Positions 18,438-26,906 of a stretch of DNA of 64,000 nt are shown one piece after another; the stretch's first letter is position 1, and each line of letters starts with the position of its first letter. Position numbers and translations under genes: made by a program. The stretch comes from Streptomyces sp. MNU76 (GTDB lineage Bacteria > Actinomycetota > Actinomycetes > Streptomycetales > Streptomycetaceae). Location: assembly GCF_020982545.1 (NCBI RefSeq), contig NZ_JAJKLK010000001.1:558001-622000 (forward strand). Direction: 5' to 3'. The notes beneath the pieces were generated by a model. It searched no databases. It worked only from the letters and a program-made list of their open reading frames with translations, and had not been told where the DNA came from.

Positions 18438-21400
18438 ATGCCCGAAACGATCGAACCCGCCGAGCCCGCGCAGGGCTCCGACCACAACACGCCGAGCGAC
18501 ACCCTGCCGCCGCGCCGTCGCCGCCGTGCCGCGTCCCGCCCCGCAGGACCGCCGTCCGCCGCCGAAGCGGCCGCGGAGACCACCGCGCCGGCCATACCGG
18601 CCGCCGAGTCCGAGGACCTCGCGGCCGTCGAGCCGACCGAGGCGGACGAGACCACCGAGGCCGTCGAGGACGGCGTGACCGGCGAGGACACGCAGGTCAC
18701 CGAGGCCGAGGAGACGGAAGAGGCCGAGTCCGCCGTCGTCGCCGAGGCGCCCGCCGCCGTCGAGGAGGCCGCGCCCGCCGGGCGTACGCGCCGTCGTGCG
18801 ACCCGCCGCGCCTCCGCGCCCGCCGGTGCGCCCAAGGACGCCGAGGTCGTCGAAGTCGTCGAGACCGTGGCGCCGGCCGCCTCCGCCGAGGCGACAGCCG
18901 AGCCCGCCGTCGTCGCCGAGGCGCCCGCCGTCGTCGAGGAGGCCGCGCCCGCCGGGCGTACGCGCCGTCGCGCCACCCGGCGCGCCTCCGCGCCCACGAG
19001 CGCCCCCCAGGCCGCCGAGGAGACCCCCGCCGAGCCCGAGGCCGCCTCCGAGCCCGCCGTCGTCGCCGAGGCGCCCGTCGTCGAGGAGGCCGCGCCGCGC
19101 CCGCGCCGTCGTGCCACGCGCCGGGCGTCCGCGCCCGCCGGTGAGCCGAAGGCCGCCGAGATCGTCGAGACTCCGGCGGAGACCGCGGAGACCGCGCCCG
19201 CCGCTGTTCAGGAGAGTGCGCCGGTGGAGGCGGCGGCCGAGGAGGCCGCGCCCCGGCGTACCCGTCGGCGTGCCACGCGCCGGGCCGCCGCGCCCGTCGG
19301 TGCGCCCGAGGGCGAGTCCGCCGACGACCGCGTGAGCGAGGCCGTGGCCGCCGAGACCGTGCAGGCCCCGGCCGAGCAGGTGCCCGCCGCCGAGGCTGCC
19401 CCCGCGACCGCGGTGGCCGAGCCCGAGCCGGTCAAGGCGCCGCGTGCGGCCGCCGAGGCGGAGGCCGAGGACGCGGGTCCGCGTCGGGCCCGTCGTCGGG
19501 CCACCCGTAAGGCGGCCGTCGGCTTCTCCGCGCCGGCGGCGCCGGTCGCGGAGGACGCGCCCTCGCGTCCGTCCCGGCCCGCCGTGGCCGTGTTCCAGGC
19601 GCCGGTGTTCACCGAGCCGATGTTCCAGACGCCGGAGCGGGCCGCCGCGCAGGCCGCCGCCGAGGCGGAGGCCGAGACCGTGACGGCCGTCACGGCCGAG
19701 CCGGCCGAGGTTGCCGAGAGCGCCGGGACCACCGGCCTGGGCGGGTTCGCCGAGGAGGAGTCCACCGGTGGGTCGAGGCGTCGCCGTCGTCGCCGGGGCG
19801 AGTCGGCCGAGGCCGAGCAGCCCGCGGCCGCCACCGTGGTGGCCGACGAGCCGGAGGAGTCCGAGGAGAGCGCCGAGGACGCCGCCGAGGGGGACGAGTA
19901 CGGCGAGGAGGAGTCCACCGGGTCGCGGCGCCGCCGTCGCCGGGGTGGCCGTCGTCGTCGCCGGGGCGAGTCGGCCGAGGCCGAGGACGCCGCCGAGGGC
20001 GACGAGCTCGCCGCCGAGCAGGCCGAGCAGGACGCCGAGGACACCGCCGAGCAGCTGGACGAGGACGCCGAGGACGAGGGCGACGAGCGCGAGGAGTCCG
20101 GTTCGGGCTCCAGCAGCAGCCGTCGTCGCCGTCGCCGTCGTCGCCGTGCCGGGGACTCCGGCACCGAGGCCGAGGCGGCCTCCGACGACCCCGAGCGGAC
20201 GGTCGTCAAGGTCCGCGAGCCGCGCGAGCGGCGCGCCAAGGAGACCGAGCCGTCCGACGAGGTGCAGTCCATCAAGGGCTCCACCCGGCTGGAGGCCAAG
20301 AAGCAGCGTCGCCGGGAAGGCCGTGAGCAGGGGCGCCGTCGCGTCCCGATCATCACCGAGGCCGAGTTCCTCGCCCGCCGCGAGGCCGTCGAGCGCGTCA
20401 TGGTCGTCCGCCAGAGCGGCGAGCGCACCCAGATCGGCGTCCTGGAAGACAACGTGCTCGTCGAGCACTACGTCAACAAGGAGCAGTCGACCTCGTACGT
20501 CGGCAACGTCTACCTCGGCAAGGTGCAGAACGTGCTGCCGTCGATGGAGGCCGCCTTCATCGACATCGGTAAGGGCCGCAACGCGGTCCTGTACGCCGGT
20601 GAGGTCAACTTCGAGGCGCTCGGCATGGCCAACGGGCCGCGCCGGATCGAGTCCGCCCTGAAGTCCGGCCAGTCCGTGCTCGTCCAGGTCACCAAGGATC
20701 CGATCGGGCACAAGGGCGCGCGTCTGACCAGCCAGGTCTCCCTGCCGGGTCGCTACCTGGTCTACGTCCCCGAGGGGTCGATGACCGGTATCAGCCGCAA
20801 GCTGCCCGACACCGAGCGGGCCCGGCTGAAGACCATCCTCAAGAAGATCGTCCCCGAGGACGCGGGCGTCATCGTGCGCACCGCCGCCGAGGGCGCGAGC
20901 GAGGACGAGCTGCGCCGCGACGTCGAGCGACTGCAGGCGCAGTGGGAGGACATCCAGAAGAAGGCCAAGAACGGCAACGCGCCGACGCTGCTGTACGGCG
21001 AGCCGGACATGACCGTCCGGGTCGTCCGCGACATCTTCAACGAGGACTTCTCCAAGGTCATCGTGAGCGGCGAGGACGCCTGGGAGACCATCCACGGGTA
21101 CGTCTCGCACGTCGCGCCCGACCTGGCGGACCGGCTGCAGAAGTGGACCTCCGAGGTCGACGTCTTCGCGACGTACCGCATCGACGAGCAGCTGATGAAG
21201 GCGCTGGACCGCAAGGTCTGGCTGCCCAGCGGTGGTTCGCTGGTGATCGACAAGACCGAGGCCATGATCGTGGTCGACGTCAACACCGGTAAGTTCACCG
21301 GCCAGGGCGGCAACCTGGAGGAGACGGTCACCAGGAACAACCTGGAGGCGGCCGAGGAGATCGTGCGTCAGCTGCGGCTGCGCGACCTCGGCGGCATCGT

Positions 21401-22649
21401 CGTCATCGACTTCATCGACATGGTCCTGGAGTCCAACCGGGACCTGGTGCTGCGGCGCCTGTTGGAGTGCCTGGGGCGTGACCGTACGAAGCACCAGGTC
21501 GCCGAGGTCACCTCGCTGGGCCTGGTGCAGATGACCCGGAAGCGGGTCGGCCAGGGCCTGCTGGAGTCCTTCTCCGAGACCTGTGTCCACTGCAACGGGC
21601 GCGGCGTGATCGTGCACATGGACCAGCCGACCGCTCCCGGCGGTGGCGGCAAGCGGCGTAAGCGCGGGCGTGGCGGTGCCGAGCACGACCACGAGCACGC
21701 GTCCGCTCCCGAGGCCGTCGAGCCCGCGGAGTCGGCCGAGCCGGTCGAGACCGAGGCGGCCGCCGAGGTCGCCGCCGAGGTGGCCGAGCCCGTGGCGCTG
21801 CCGTCCCCCGAGTTCGAGCCGGACGAGGAGCTGTACAGCAGCGTCGCCGAGGCCGAGGCGGCGGTCGGGCGCGGCCGTTCGCGTCGTCGGGCCACCCGTC
21901 GGGCGTCCGCGCCCTCCGGTGCCCCGAAGTCCCGCGAGACCCGTGATTCGCGTGAGTCCCGTGAGGCCGTGGCCGTCACCACCGTCTCCGAGGACCGTGC
22001 CCCGAAGTCGCGGGAGGCCGCCGAGGCGGAGCCGGTCGCGGTGGAGGACCCGGTCGTCGAGGCGCCGGCGGCCGAGCCGAGCGCAGAGGAGGCCGCTCCC
22101 AAGGGCCGTACGCGTCGTCGGGCGACCCGGAAGGTGTCCGCTCCGGCGGGCGCTCCGGCAGGCGCGGCGGCGGAGGAGACCGTGGTCACGGTGGCGGCCG
22201 CCGAGCCGGGGCCGGAGCCCGTGGCCGAGCCGGTCGCCGAGCCCGTGGCCGAGGAGGCCGCGCGGCCCGAGGCGGAGGCCGTCGCCGAGAGCGTGGCTCC
22301 GGCCCGTCCGCGTCGTCGTGCCGTGCGCAAGGCGACCGCGCCCACCGCGTCCGAGGAGGCGGCCGTGGTCGTGGTCCCGTCGGCTCCGGCCGAGGACGCG
22401 GCCGCGGCCCCGGTCGAGGAGACCGAGACCGAGGCCGAGGCGCCCGCCAAGAAGACGGCGGCGCGCAAGACGGCCAAGAAGGCCACGGCGAAGAAGGCCG
22501 CCACGAAGAAGACGGCGGCCGCCAAGAAGACGGTCGCGAAGAAGGCCACGGCCAAGAAGGCGGCCACGAAGAAGTCGGCCGCGAAGAAGACCACGGTGGC
22601 CGCCGAGCAGTCCTCGGCCACGGTGACGGCCTCGACCGACGAGAGCTGA
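18438..22649 (+). CDS. rne: Ribonuclease E/G with very long disordered extensions
   Basis: This endoribonuclease performs mRNA decay and rRNA/tRNA maturation. Of 1403 residues, the catalytic core is central (about 640-1070). An S1 RNA-binding domain (YVGNVYLGKVQNVLPSMEAAFIDIG) is followed by the DNase-I-like catalytic part with metal-binding aspartates in MIVVDVNTG and VVIDFIDM, and a Zn-link motif CVHCNGRG. The flanks are disordered: acidic Ala/Glu blocks alternate with basic RRRATRRASAP repeats (five before and three after the core), an acidic/Arg patch near 440-580, and a C-terminal Lys/Ala tail like histone H1 (about 1336-1390). Central placement of the core between two arms is the actinobacterial layout. 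The ATG has GGGAG upstream. Confidence 0.95.
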   Translation: MPETIEPAEPAQGSDHNTPSDTLPPRRRRRAASRPAGPPSAAEAAAETTAPAIPAAESEDLAAVEPTEADETTEAVEDGVTGEDTQVTEAEETEEAESAVVAEAPAAVEEAAPAGRTRRRATRRASAPAGAPKDAEVVEVVETVAPAASAEATAEPAVVAEAPAVVEEAAPAGRTRRRATRRASAPTSAPQAAEETPAEPEAASEPAVVAEAPVVEEAAPRPRRRATRRASAPAGEPKAAEIVETPAETAETAPAAVQESAPVEAAAEEAAPRRTRRRATRRAAAPVGAPEGESADDRVSEAVAAETVQAPAEQVPAAEAAPATAVAEPEPVKAPRAAAEAEAEDAGPRRARRRATRKAAVGFSAPAAPVAEDAPSRPSRPAVAVFQAPVFTEPMFQTPERAAAQAAAEAEAETVTAVTAEPAEVAESAGTTGLGGFAEEESTGGSRRRRRRRGESAEAEQPAAATVVADEPEESEESAEDAAEGDEYGEEESTGSRRRRRRGGRRRRRGESAEAEDAAEGDELAAEQAEQDAEDTAEQLDEDAEDEGDEREESGSGSSSSRRRRRRRRRAGDSGTEAEAASDDPERTVVKVREPRERRAKETEPSDEVQSIKGSTRLEAKKQRRREGREQGRRRVPIITEAEFLARREAVERVMVVRQSGERTQIGVLEDNVLVEHYVNKEQSTSYVGNVYLGKVQNVLPSMEAAFIDIGKGRNAVLYAGEVNFEALGMANGPRRIESALKSGQSVLVQVTKDPIGHKGARLTSQVSLPGRYLVYVPEGSMTGISRKLPDTERARLKTILKKIVPEDAGVIVRTAAEGASEDELRRDVERLQAQWEDIQKKAKNGNAPTLLYGEPDMTVRVVRDIFNEDFSKVIVSGEDAWETIHGYVSHVAPDLADRLQKWTSEVDVFATYRIDEQLMKALDRKVWLPSGGSLVIDKTEAMIVVDVNTGKFTGQGGNLEETVTRNNLEAAEEIVRQLRLRDLGGIVVIDFIDMVLESNRDLVLRRLLECLGRDRTKHQVAEVTSLGLVQMTRKRVGQGLLESFSETCVHCNGRGVIVHMDQPTAPGGGGKRRKRGRGGAEHDHEHASAPEAVEPAESAEPVETEAAAEVAAEVAEPVALPSPEFEPDEELYSSVAEAEAAVGRGRSRRRATRRASAPSGAPKSRETRDSRESREAVAVTTVSEDRAPKSREAAEAEPVAVEDPVVEAPAAEPSAEEAAPKGRTRRRATRKVSAPAGAPAGAAAEETVVTVAAAEPGPEPVAEPVAEPVAEEAARPEAEAVAESVAPARPRRRAVRKATAPTASEEAAVVVVPSAPAEDAAAAPVEETETEAEAPAKKTAARKTAKKATAKKAATKKTAAAKKTVAKKATAKKAATKKSAAKKTTVAAEQSSATVTASTDES
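18780..19530 (+). repeat. N-arm basic repeats (R-R-R-A-T-R-R/K-A) in RNase E
   Basis: Five copies of an RRRATRRASAPAGAP-like element start near residues 115, 173, 220, 273 and 349, separated by acidic Ala/Glu/Val spacers. Copies 1 and 2 are close to identical at DNA level. Confidence 0.85.
21880..22345 (+). repeat. C-arm basic repeats in RNase E
   Basis: Three more copies of the same RRRATR(R/K) element start near residues 1148, 1222 and 1290. They show that both arms derive from one repeating module. Confidence 0.8.
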
Positions 22650-22682
22650 GCCCCACGGGGCGGACGTCGATCCGCTCCAACT

Positions 22683-22723
22683 GGTGCCCCCGCCGGGTGG
22701 TTTGACCATCCGGTGGGGGCACC
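22683..22723 (+). terminator. rne terminator
   Basis: GGTGCCCCCGCCGG (22683-22696) pairs with CCGGTGGGGGCACC (22710-22723) apart from one G-U, around a loop of about 13 nt. It lies 34 nt after the rne stop. Confidence 0.85.
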
Positions 22724-22937
22724 GGTCCGTTCCGGGAGAGCAACTTCACAGCGGGTGGGGAGATTTGCGGAGTTTTGCTCCTCTCCGCGGTCTCACCGGT
22801 ACCCCCTCCCCCCCTTGAGCACCCTCGGGCGCCTGTAACACTCACGTAGTCGAATTCGCAGTCGTATACGCAGTCGTGAGCGATGGCGTGAGCGCTGTCG
22901 TGGTCATACGGGCAGGGCGGGAACGGGGAGGGATCGC

Positions 22938-24236
22938 ATGGCGCGCGTGCGTGTGCGGGGGGCGGTGGCGCTGGCCACCGTGCTGGCGGCGGCCGGTGTG
23001 CAGGTGACGGCCGCGGACGTCGCGCGTGCCGCGCCGACCTGGACCGAAGGCCCGCTCTTCAACGACCCGTTGGGCGGTGAGGCCGAGCAACTCGCGATAC
23101 GCACCCGGCTCATCGAGCTGACGGAGGCCGCGCTCCCCGGCTCCACCATCAAGGTCGCCGTCTACCACGTGTGGGAGGCGACCGTCGTCAACGCGCTCGT
23201 GGCCGCCAAGGACCGGGGCGTGCGCGTCCAGGTCCTGCTGGACGAGTCGAGCGTCAGCGACCGCCCCACGAACACCGCGTACGGCAGCCTGGTCGCGGCG
23301 CTCGGCACCGACCGGACGAAGGGGTCGTACATAGCGACCTGCGCCGTCGACAGGTCCTGCCTCGGCGATCCGAAGTACGGGCAGTCGATCATGCACAACA
23401 AGTTCTGGCTGTTCTCGGCGGTCGAGGGCGCCACCAACGTGGTCGTGCAGACCACGTCGAACTCGACCCCCTCCGCGCACACCAAGTTCTTCAACGACGC
23501 GCTGCTGCTGCCGGACAACCCGACGATGTACGACGCGTACGCGGACTACTTCGACACGATGGTGGGCCGGGACTGGGCGGCCTGGGAGTACCGGACCGTC
23601 AGCAACGGCCTCTACAAGGCGTACTTCTTCCCCCGGGCCGGCAACACCCGGGCCACCGACACCGTGTACTCGGTGCTGAACAACGTGCAGTGCTCGTACA
23701 AGGACAGCGCCGGGGTGGCGCGGAAGACCTGGGTGCGGGTCGCGATCTTCAAGATCACCCGGCTGGCGATCGCCGAGAAACTGGTCGCCCTGAAGAAGGC
23801 CGGCTGCAACGTGAGCATCGTGTACGCCGAGTCCGACAGCGCCAAGAGCAGCGGCGGGACCAAGGGGACGTGGGAGAAGATGCACACGTCCGGCGGGCCG
23901 ACGGTGCGGTGCTACAACGACGACCGGGACCCGCTGAACCCCGGGAAGAAGCTGACCACGCCGTACATCATCCACACCAAGTACATCCTCGTGGACGGCC
24001 AGTACGACGGCGTGCGCAACAAGATCAGCTTCACCGGGTCGGGTAACTACACCGGGCCCGCGCTGCGCGAGAACGACGAGGCGATCGTCAAGGTCGACGA
24101 CGACGCCGTGCACGACATGTACCGGAAGCACTTCGACAAGGTGATCGGCGTCGCCTATCCGGGCAAGGCCGACACCACCGACCTGTGCAAGGGCGTGAAG
24201 CCGCTGCCGGCGGACGGCGAGAAGCCCGCCGGGTAG
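22938..24236 (+). CDS. Secreted phospholipase-D-like protein
   Basis: The 432-residue exported PLD-superfamily protein has an Arg-rich start, a hydrophobic core and probable cleavage near ARA-A (residue 31). The first HKD half is HNKFWLFS (H153, K155), with Ser160 where the family Asp is expected. The second is intact HTKYILVD (H346, K348, D353), followed by GSGN. Four internal cysteines (CAVDRSC, NVQCSY, AGCNV) may form disulfides. PLD enzymes cleave phosphodiesters using both histidines; the missing acidic residue in the first motif may alter activity. It lies alone between rne and rplU, with GGGAGGG as ribosome-binding site. Confidence 0.85.
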   Translation: MARVRVRGAVALATVLAAAGVQVTAADVARAAPTWTEGPLFNDPLGGEAEQLAIRTRLIELTEAALPGSTIKVAVYHVWEATVVNALVAAKDRGVRVQVLLDESSVSDRPTNTAYGSLVAALGTDRTKGSYIATCAVDRSCLGDPKYGQSIMHNKFWLFSAVEGATNVVVQTTSNSTPSAHTKFFNDALLLPDNPTMYDAYADYFDTMVGRDWAAWEYRTVSNGLYKAYFFPRAGNTRATDTVYSVLNNVQCSYKDSAGVARKTWVRVAIFKITRLAIAEKLVALKKAGCNVSIVYAESDSAKSSGGTKGTWEKMHTSGGPTVRCYNDDRDPLNPGKKLTTPYIIHTKYILVDGQYDGVRNKISFTGSGNYTGPALRENDEAIVKVDDDAVHDMYRKHFDKVIGVAYPGKADTTDLCKGVKPLPADGEKPAG

Positions 24237-24253
24237 CGGGGGAGGGGCTCGGT

Positions 24254-24283
24254 TTGACCCCTTCGGGCGCGGCCCCGTAACCT
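24254..24283 (+). promoter_or_regulatory. Predicted promoter for rplU-rpmA
   Basis: TTGACC (24254-24259), an 18-nt spacer and TAACCT (24278-24283) give a good vegetative-type promoter. It leaves a 5' leader of about 140 nt before rplU, long enough for ribosomal-protein feedback, but I could not derive a convincing regulatory fold. Confidence 0.6.
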
Positions 24284-24431
24284 TGACTGTCGGCGTGTCC
24301 GTAGGTAGCGACGCGTCACATCCCCGTAAACCTCATTCCTTCCGCGCGCCCGGCGCCGTGGGAGAGGCCGTCCGCGTGTCGGGCGGCTGGACTGCGGGGG
24401 TGCCGTTCCGGAGCGAGAGAGTGAGATCCGC

Positions 24432-24752
24432 GTGTACGCCATCGTGCGCAGCGGTGGTCGCCAGCACAAGGTTGCTGTCGGCGACATCGTTGAGGTTGAC
24501 AAGATTTCCACCGCCAATGTCGGCGACACGGTCGAGCTCTCGACCCTGCTCGTCGTCGACGGCGACGCCGTGACCAGTGACCCGTGGGTCCTTGCCGGCA
24601 TCAAGGTCCAGGCCGAGGTCGTGGACCACCACAAGGGGCAGAAGATCGACATTCTGCGCTACAAGAACAAGACCGGCTACCGCCGTCGTCAGGGCCACCG
24701 CCAGCAGTACACGGCGATCAAGGTCACTGAGATCCCCGCGGCTGCGAAGTAA
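24432..24752 (+). CDS. rplU: 50S ribosomal protein L21
   Basis: L21 binds 23S rRNA in the large subunit. The 106-residue protein has the family start [17 protein letters not shown] and ends with [16 protein letters not shown], including the basic RNA-binding tract [10 protein letters not shown]. The GTG start follows a GAGAGAGTGAG purine stretch. It is 14 nt upstream of rpmA and co-transcribed with it. Confidence 0.98.
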   Translation: MYAIVRSGGRQHKVAVGDIVEVDKISTANVGDTVELSTLLVVDGDAVTSDPWVLAGIKVQAEVVDHHKGQKIDILRYKNKTGYRRRQGHRQQYTAIKVTEIPAAAK

Positions 24753-24766
24753 GGGACTGAGGAGAG

Positions 24767-25021
24767 ATGGCACACAAGAAGGGCGCATCGTCCACCCGGA
24801 ACGGTCGCGACTCCAACGCTCAGCGGCTCGGCGTGAAGCGCTTCGGCGGTCAGGTCGTCAACGCCGGTGAGATCCTGGTCCGCCAGCGTGGCACGCACTT
24901 CCACCCGGGCTCGGGTGTCGGCCGCGGCAAGGACGACACGCTGTTCGCGCTGAACGCCGGTGCGGTCGAGTTCGGCACCGCCCGTGGCCGCAAGGTCGTG
25001 AACATCGTTCCGGTCGGCTGA
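24767..25021 (+). CDS. rpmA: 50S ribosomal protein L27
   Basis: L27 reaches the peptidyl-transferase centre with its N-terminus. The 84-residue protein starts [16 protein letters not shown], the mature-type start without a cleavable extension. Family features [11 protein letters not shown] and [20 protein letters not shown] are intact. GAGGAGA lies directly upstream. A hairpin at 25051-25090 separates it from obg. Confidence 0.98.
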   Translation: MAHKKGASSTRNGRDSNAQRLGVKRFGGQVVNAGEILVRQRGTHFHPGSGVGRGKDDTLFALNAGAVEFGTARGRKVVNIVPVG

Positions 25022-25050
25022 TCGGAAAAGTCTTCGGACAGTCTTTCGCG

Positions 25051-25092
25051 AGGCGGACCTCACTTCCCGTGCGGGAAGGCGGGTCCGCCTTT
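25051..25092 (+). terminator. Terminator after rpmA
   Basis: GGCGGACC (25052-25059) pairs with GGTCCGCC (25082-25089). An inner CTTCCCG/CGGGAAG stem (25063-25078) is present and TTT follows. It may only attenuate, since obg could be partly co-transcribed. Confidence 0.75.
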
Positions 25093-25166
25093 CGCGTGTT
25101 ACCCAATAACTGAACCCGTACCACCCCCGGCCGTCGGCCGGGGGGACCCCCAGGAGGCACCCCACC

Positions 25167-26603
25167 ATGACCACCTTCGTGGACCGCGTCGAACTGCACG
25201 TCGCCGCGGGTAACGGAGGCCACGGCTGTGCCTCCGTCCACCGGGAGAAGTTCAAGCCGCTCGGCGGCCCCGACGGCGGCAACGGCGGCCGGGGCGGCGA
25301 CGTCATCCTGACCGTCGACCAGTCGGTGACGACCCTCCTGGAGTACCACCACTCCCCGCACCGCAAGGCCACCAACGGCAAGCCCGGCGAGGGCGGCAAC
25401 CGCTCCGGCAAGGACGGACAGGACCTGGTCCTGCCGGTCCCGGACGGCACCGTCGTGCTCGACCGGCAGGGGAACGTCCTGGCCGACCTCGTCGGCCACG
25501 GCACCTCCTTCGTCGCCGCGCAGGGCGGCCGGGGCGGCCTCGGCAACGCGGCCCTCGCCTCCGCCCGCCGCAAGGCGCCCGGCTTCGCGCTGCTCGGCGT
25601 GCCCGGCGACGCGGGCGACATCGTCCTGGAGCTCAAGACCGTCGCCGACGTGGCGCTGGTCGGCTATCCCAGTGCCGGCAAGTCCTCGCTGATCTCGGTC
25701 CTGTCCGCCGCCAAGCCGAAGATCGCTGACTACCCCTTCACGACCCTCGTCCCGAACCTGGGCGTGGTCACCGCCGGCGAGACGGTCTACACGATCGCCG
25801 ACGTGCCGGGCCTGATCCCCGGCGCCAGTCAGGGCAAGGGCCTCGGGCTCGAATTCCTCCGCCACGTCGAGCGGTGCAGCGTCCTCGTGCACGTGCTCGA
25901 CACCGCGACGCTCGAGTCGGACCGTGACCCCGTCTCCGACCTCGACATCATCGAGGAGGAGCTGACGCAGTACGGCGGGCTCGGCGACCGGCCCCGGATC
26001 GTGGTCCTCAACAAGATCGACGTGCCCGACGGCAAGGATCTCGCCGAGATGGTGCGGCCTGACCTGGAGGCCCGCGGTTACCGGGTCTTCGAGGTGTCCG
26101 CCGTCGCCCATACCGGGCTGCGGGAGCTGTCCTTCGCGCTCGCCGACCTCGTCGGCCGGGCGCGTGCCGCGAGGCCCAAGGAAGAGGCGACGCGGATCGT
26201 CATCCGGCCCAAGGCCGTCGACGACGCGGGCTTCACGGTCGTGCGCGAGGAGGACGGTCTCTACCGCGTACGGGGCGAGAAGCCGGAGCGCTGGGTGCGG
26301 CAGACCGACTTCAACAACGACGAGGCGGTCGGCTATCTCGCCGACCGGCTCAACCGCCTCGGTGTCGAGGAGGAGCTGATGAAGGCGGGCGCCCGCTCCG
26401 GCGACGGCGTCGCCATCGGACCCGAGGACAACGCGGTCGTCTTCGACTGGGAGCCGACCGTCATGGCCGGTGCGGAGATGCTGGGGCGGCGTGGTGAGGA
26501 CCACCGCTTCGAGGCGCCCCGGCCGGCGGTCCAGCGCCGCCGTGACCGGCAGGCGGAGCGGGACGAGCTCCAGAAGGAGTACGACGACTTCGAGCCGTTC
26601 TAG
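25167..26603 (+). CDS. obg: GTPase Obg/CgtA
   Basis: This ribosome-associated GTPase acts in 50S assembly and growth and differentiation control; in Streptomyces Obg levels affect aerial mycelium formation. The protein has a Gly-rich Obg fold (1-158, [10 protein letters not shown]), a G domain with [18 protein letters not shown] and NKID, and a C-terminal OCT domain (about 340-430). The 478-residue length is normal for actinobacteria. The ATG has CAGGAGG about 8 nt upstream. Confidence 0.98.
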   Translation: MTTFVDRVELHVAAGNGGHGCASVHREKFKPLGGPDGGNGGRGGDVILTVDQSVTTLLEYHHSPHRKATNGKPGEGGNRSGKDGQDLVLPVPDGTVVLDRQGNVLADLVGHGTSFVAAQGGRGGLGNAALASARRKAPGFALLGVPGDAGDIVLELKTVADVALVGYPSAGKSSLISVLSAAKPKIADYPFTTLVPNLGVVTAGETVYTIADVPGLIPGASQGKGLGLEFLRHVERCSVLVHVLDTATLESDRDPVSDLDIIEEELTQYGGLGDRPRIVVLNKIDVPDGKDLAEMVRPDLEARGYRVFEVSAVAHTGLRELSFALADLVGRARAARPKEEATRIVIRPKAVDDAGFTVVREEDGLYRVRGEKPERWVRQTDFNNDEAVGYLADRLNRLGVEEELMKAGARSGDGVAIGPEDNAVVFDWEPTVMAGAEMLGRRGEDHRFEAPRPAVQRRRDRQAERDELQKEYDDFEPF

Positions 26604-26848
26604 GGCTGTCGTCGGGCGCTGCGGCGCCCGGGGTGCCCTCGGCGCCCACCCTCCCCCACTCTCGGCTTCGCTCGAGCGGGAGGTGCCCCCATCGCCCCAG
26701 CGGCACGACTGCCCGCGGCCAGGACGAGGACAACGGCGAGCAGCCCCGTAAGGGGCGCGGGGAACTGCGCGAGCAACCACATACCTGCCGCAGTCGCCGC
26801 ACAAGCTCAGCGCCCGGCCCATGGGGCGGCCCTGGCCGACGTGCACAT
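26604..26848. other. obg downstream intergenic region
   Basis: This non-coding stretch has GC-rich inverted segments and the second dispersed repeat at 26752-26780. I see no gene in it. Confidence 0.5.
26752..26780 (+). repeat. Dispersed intergenic repeat, copy 2
   Basis: GGGGCGCGGGGAACTGCGCG plus AGCAACCAC is identical to copy 1 over 29 nt. It is preceded by a small GCCCC/GGGGC hairpin at 26743-26756. Confidence 0.8.
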
Positions 26849-26895
26849 GACGAAGGGCCCCTGTCCGGTGATGAACCGGACAGGGGCCCTTCGTC
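26849..26895. terminator. Perfect 21-bp bidirectional terminator
   Basis: The arms at 26849-26869 and 26875-26895 are exact inverted repeats (core GAAGGGCCCCTGTCCGGT) around a GATGA loop. It serves the convergent obg (plus) and glycerophosphotransferase (minus) genes and begins 12 nt beyond the latter's stop. Confidence 0.92.
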
Positions 26896-26906
26896 GCTGC
26901 TGGCCG

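Noticed and set aside
17700..22709. A reading frame of about 1669 codons on the minus strand opposite rne.
   Set aside because: It is antisense to the strongly supported rne and has low-complexity Gly/Arg/Leu composition. It arises from the GC-rich codon bias and is a shadow.
24237..24431. Known L21 leader RNA upstream of rplU.
   Set aside because: I could not identify its conserved stems in this 195-nt stretch, so I only list the promoter and mention the leader length.
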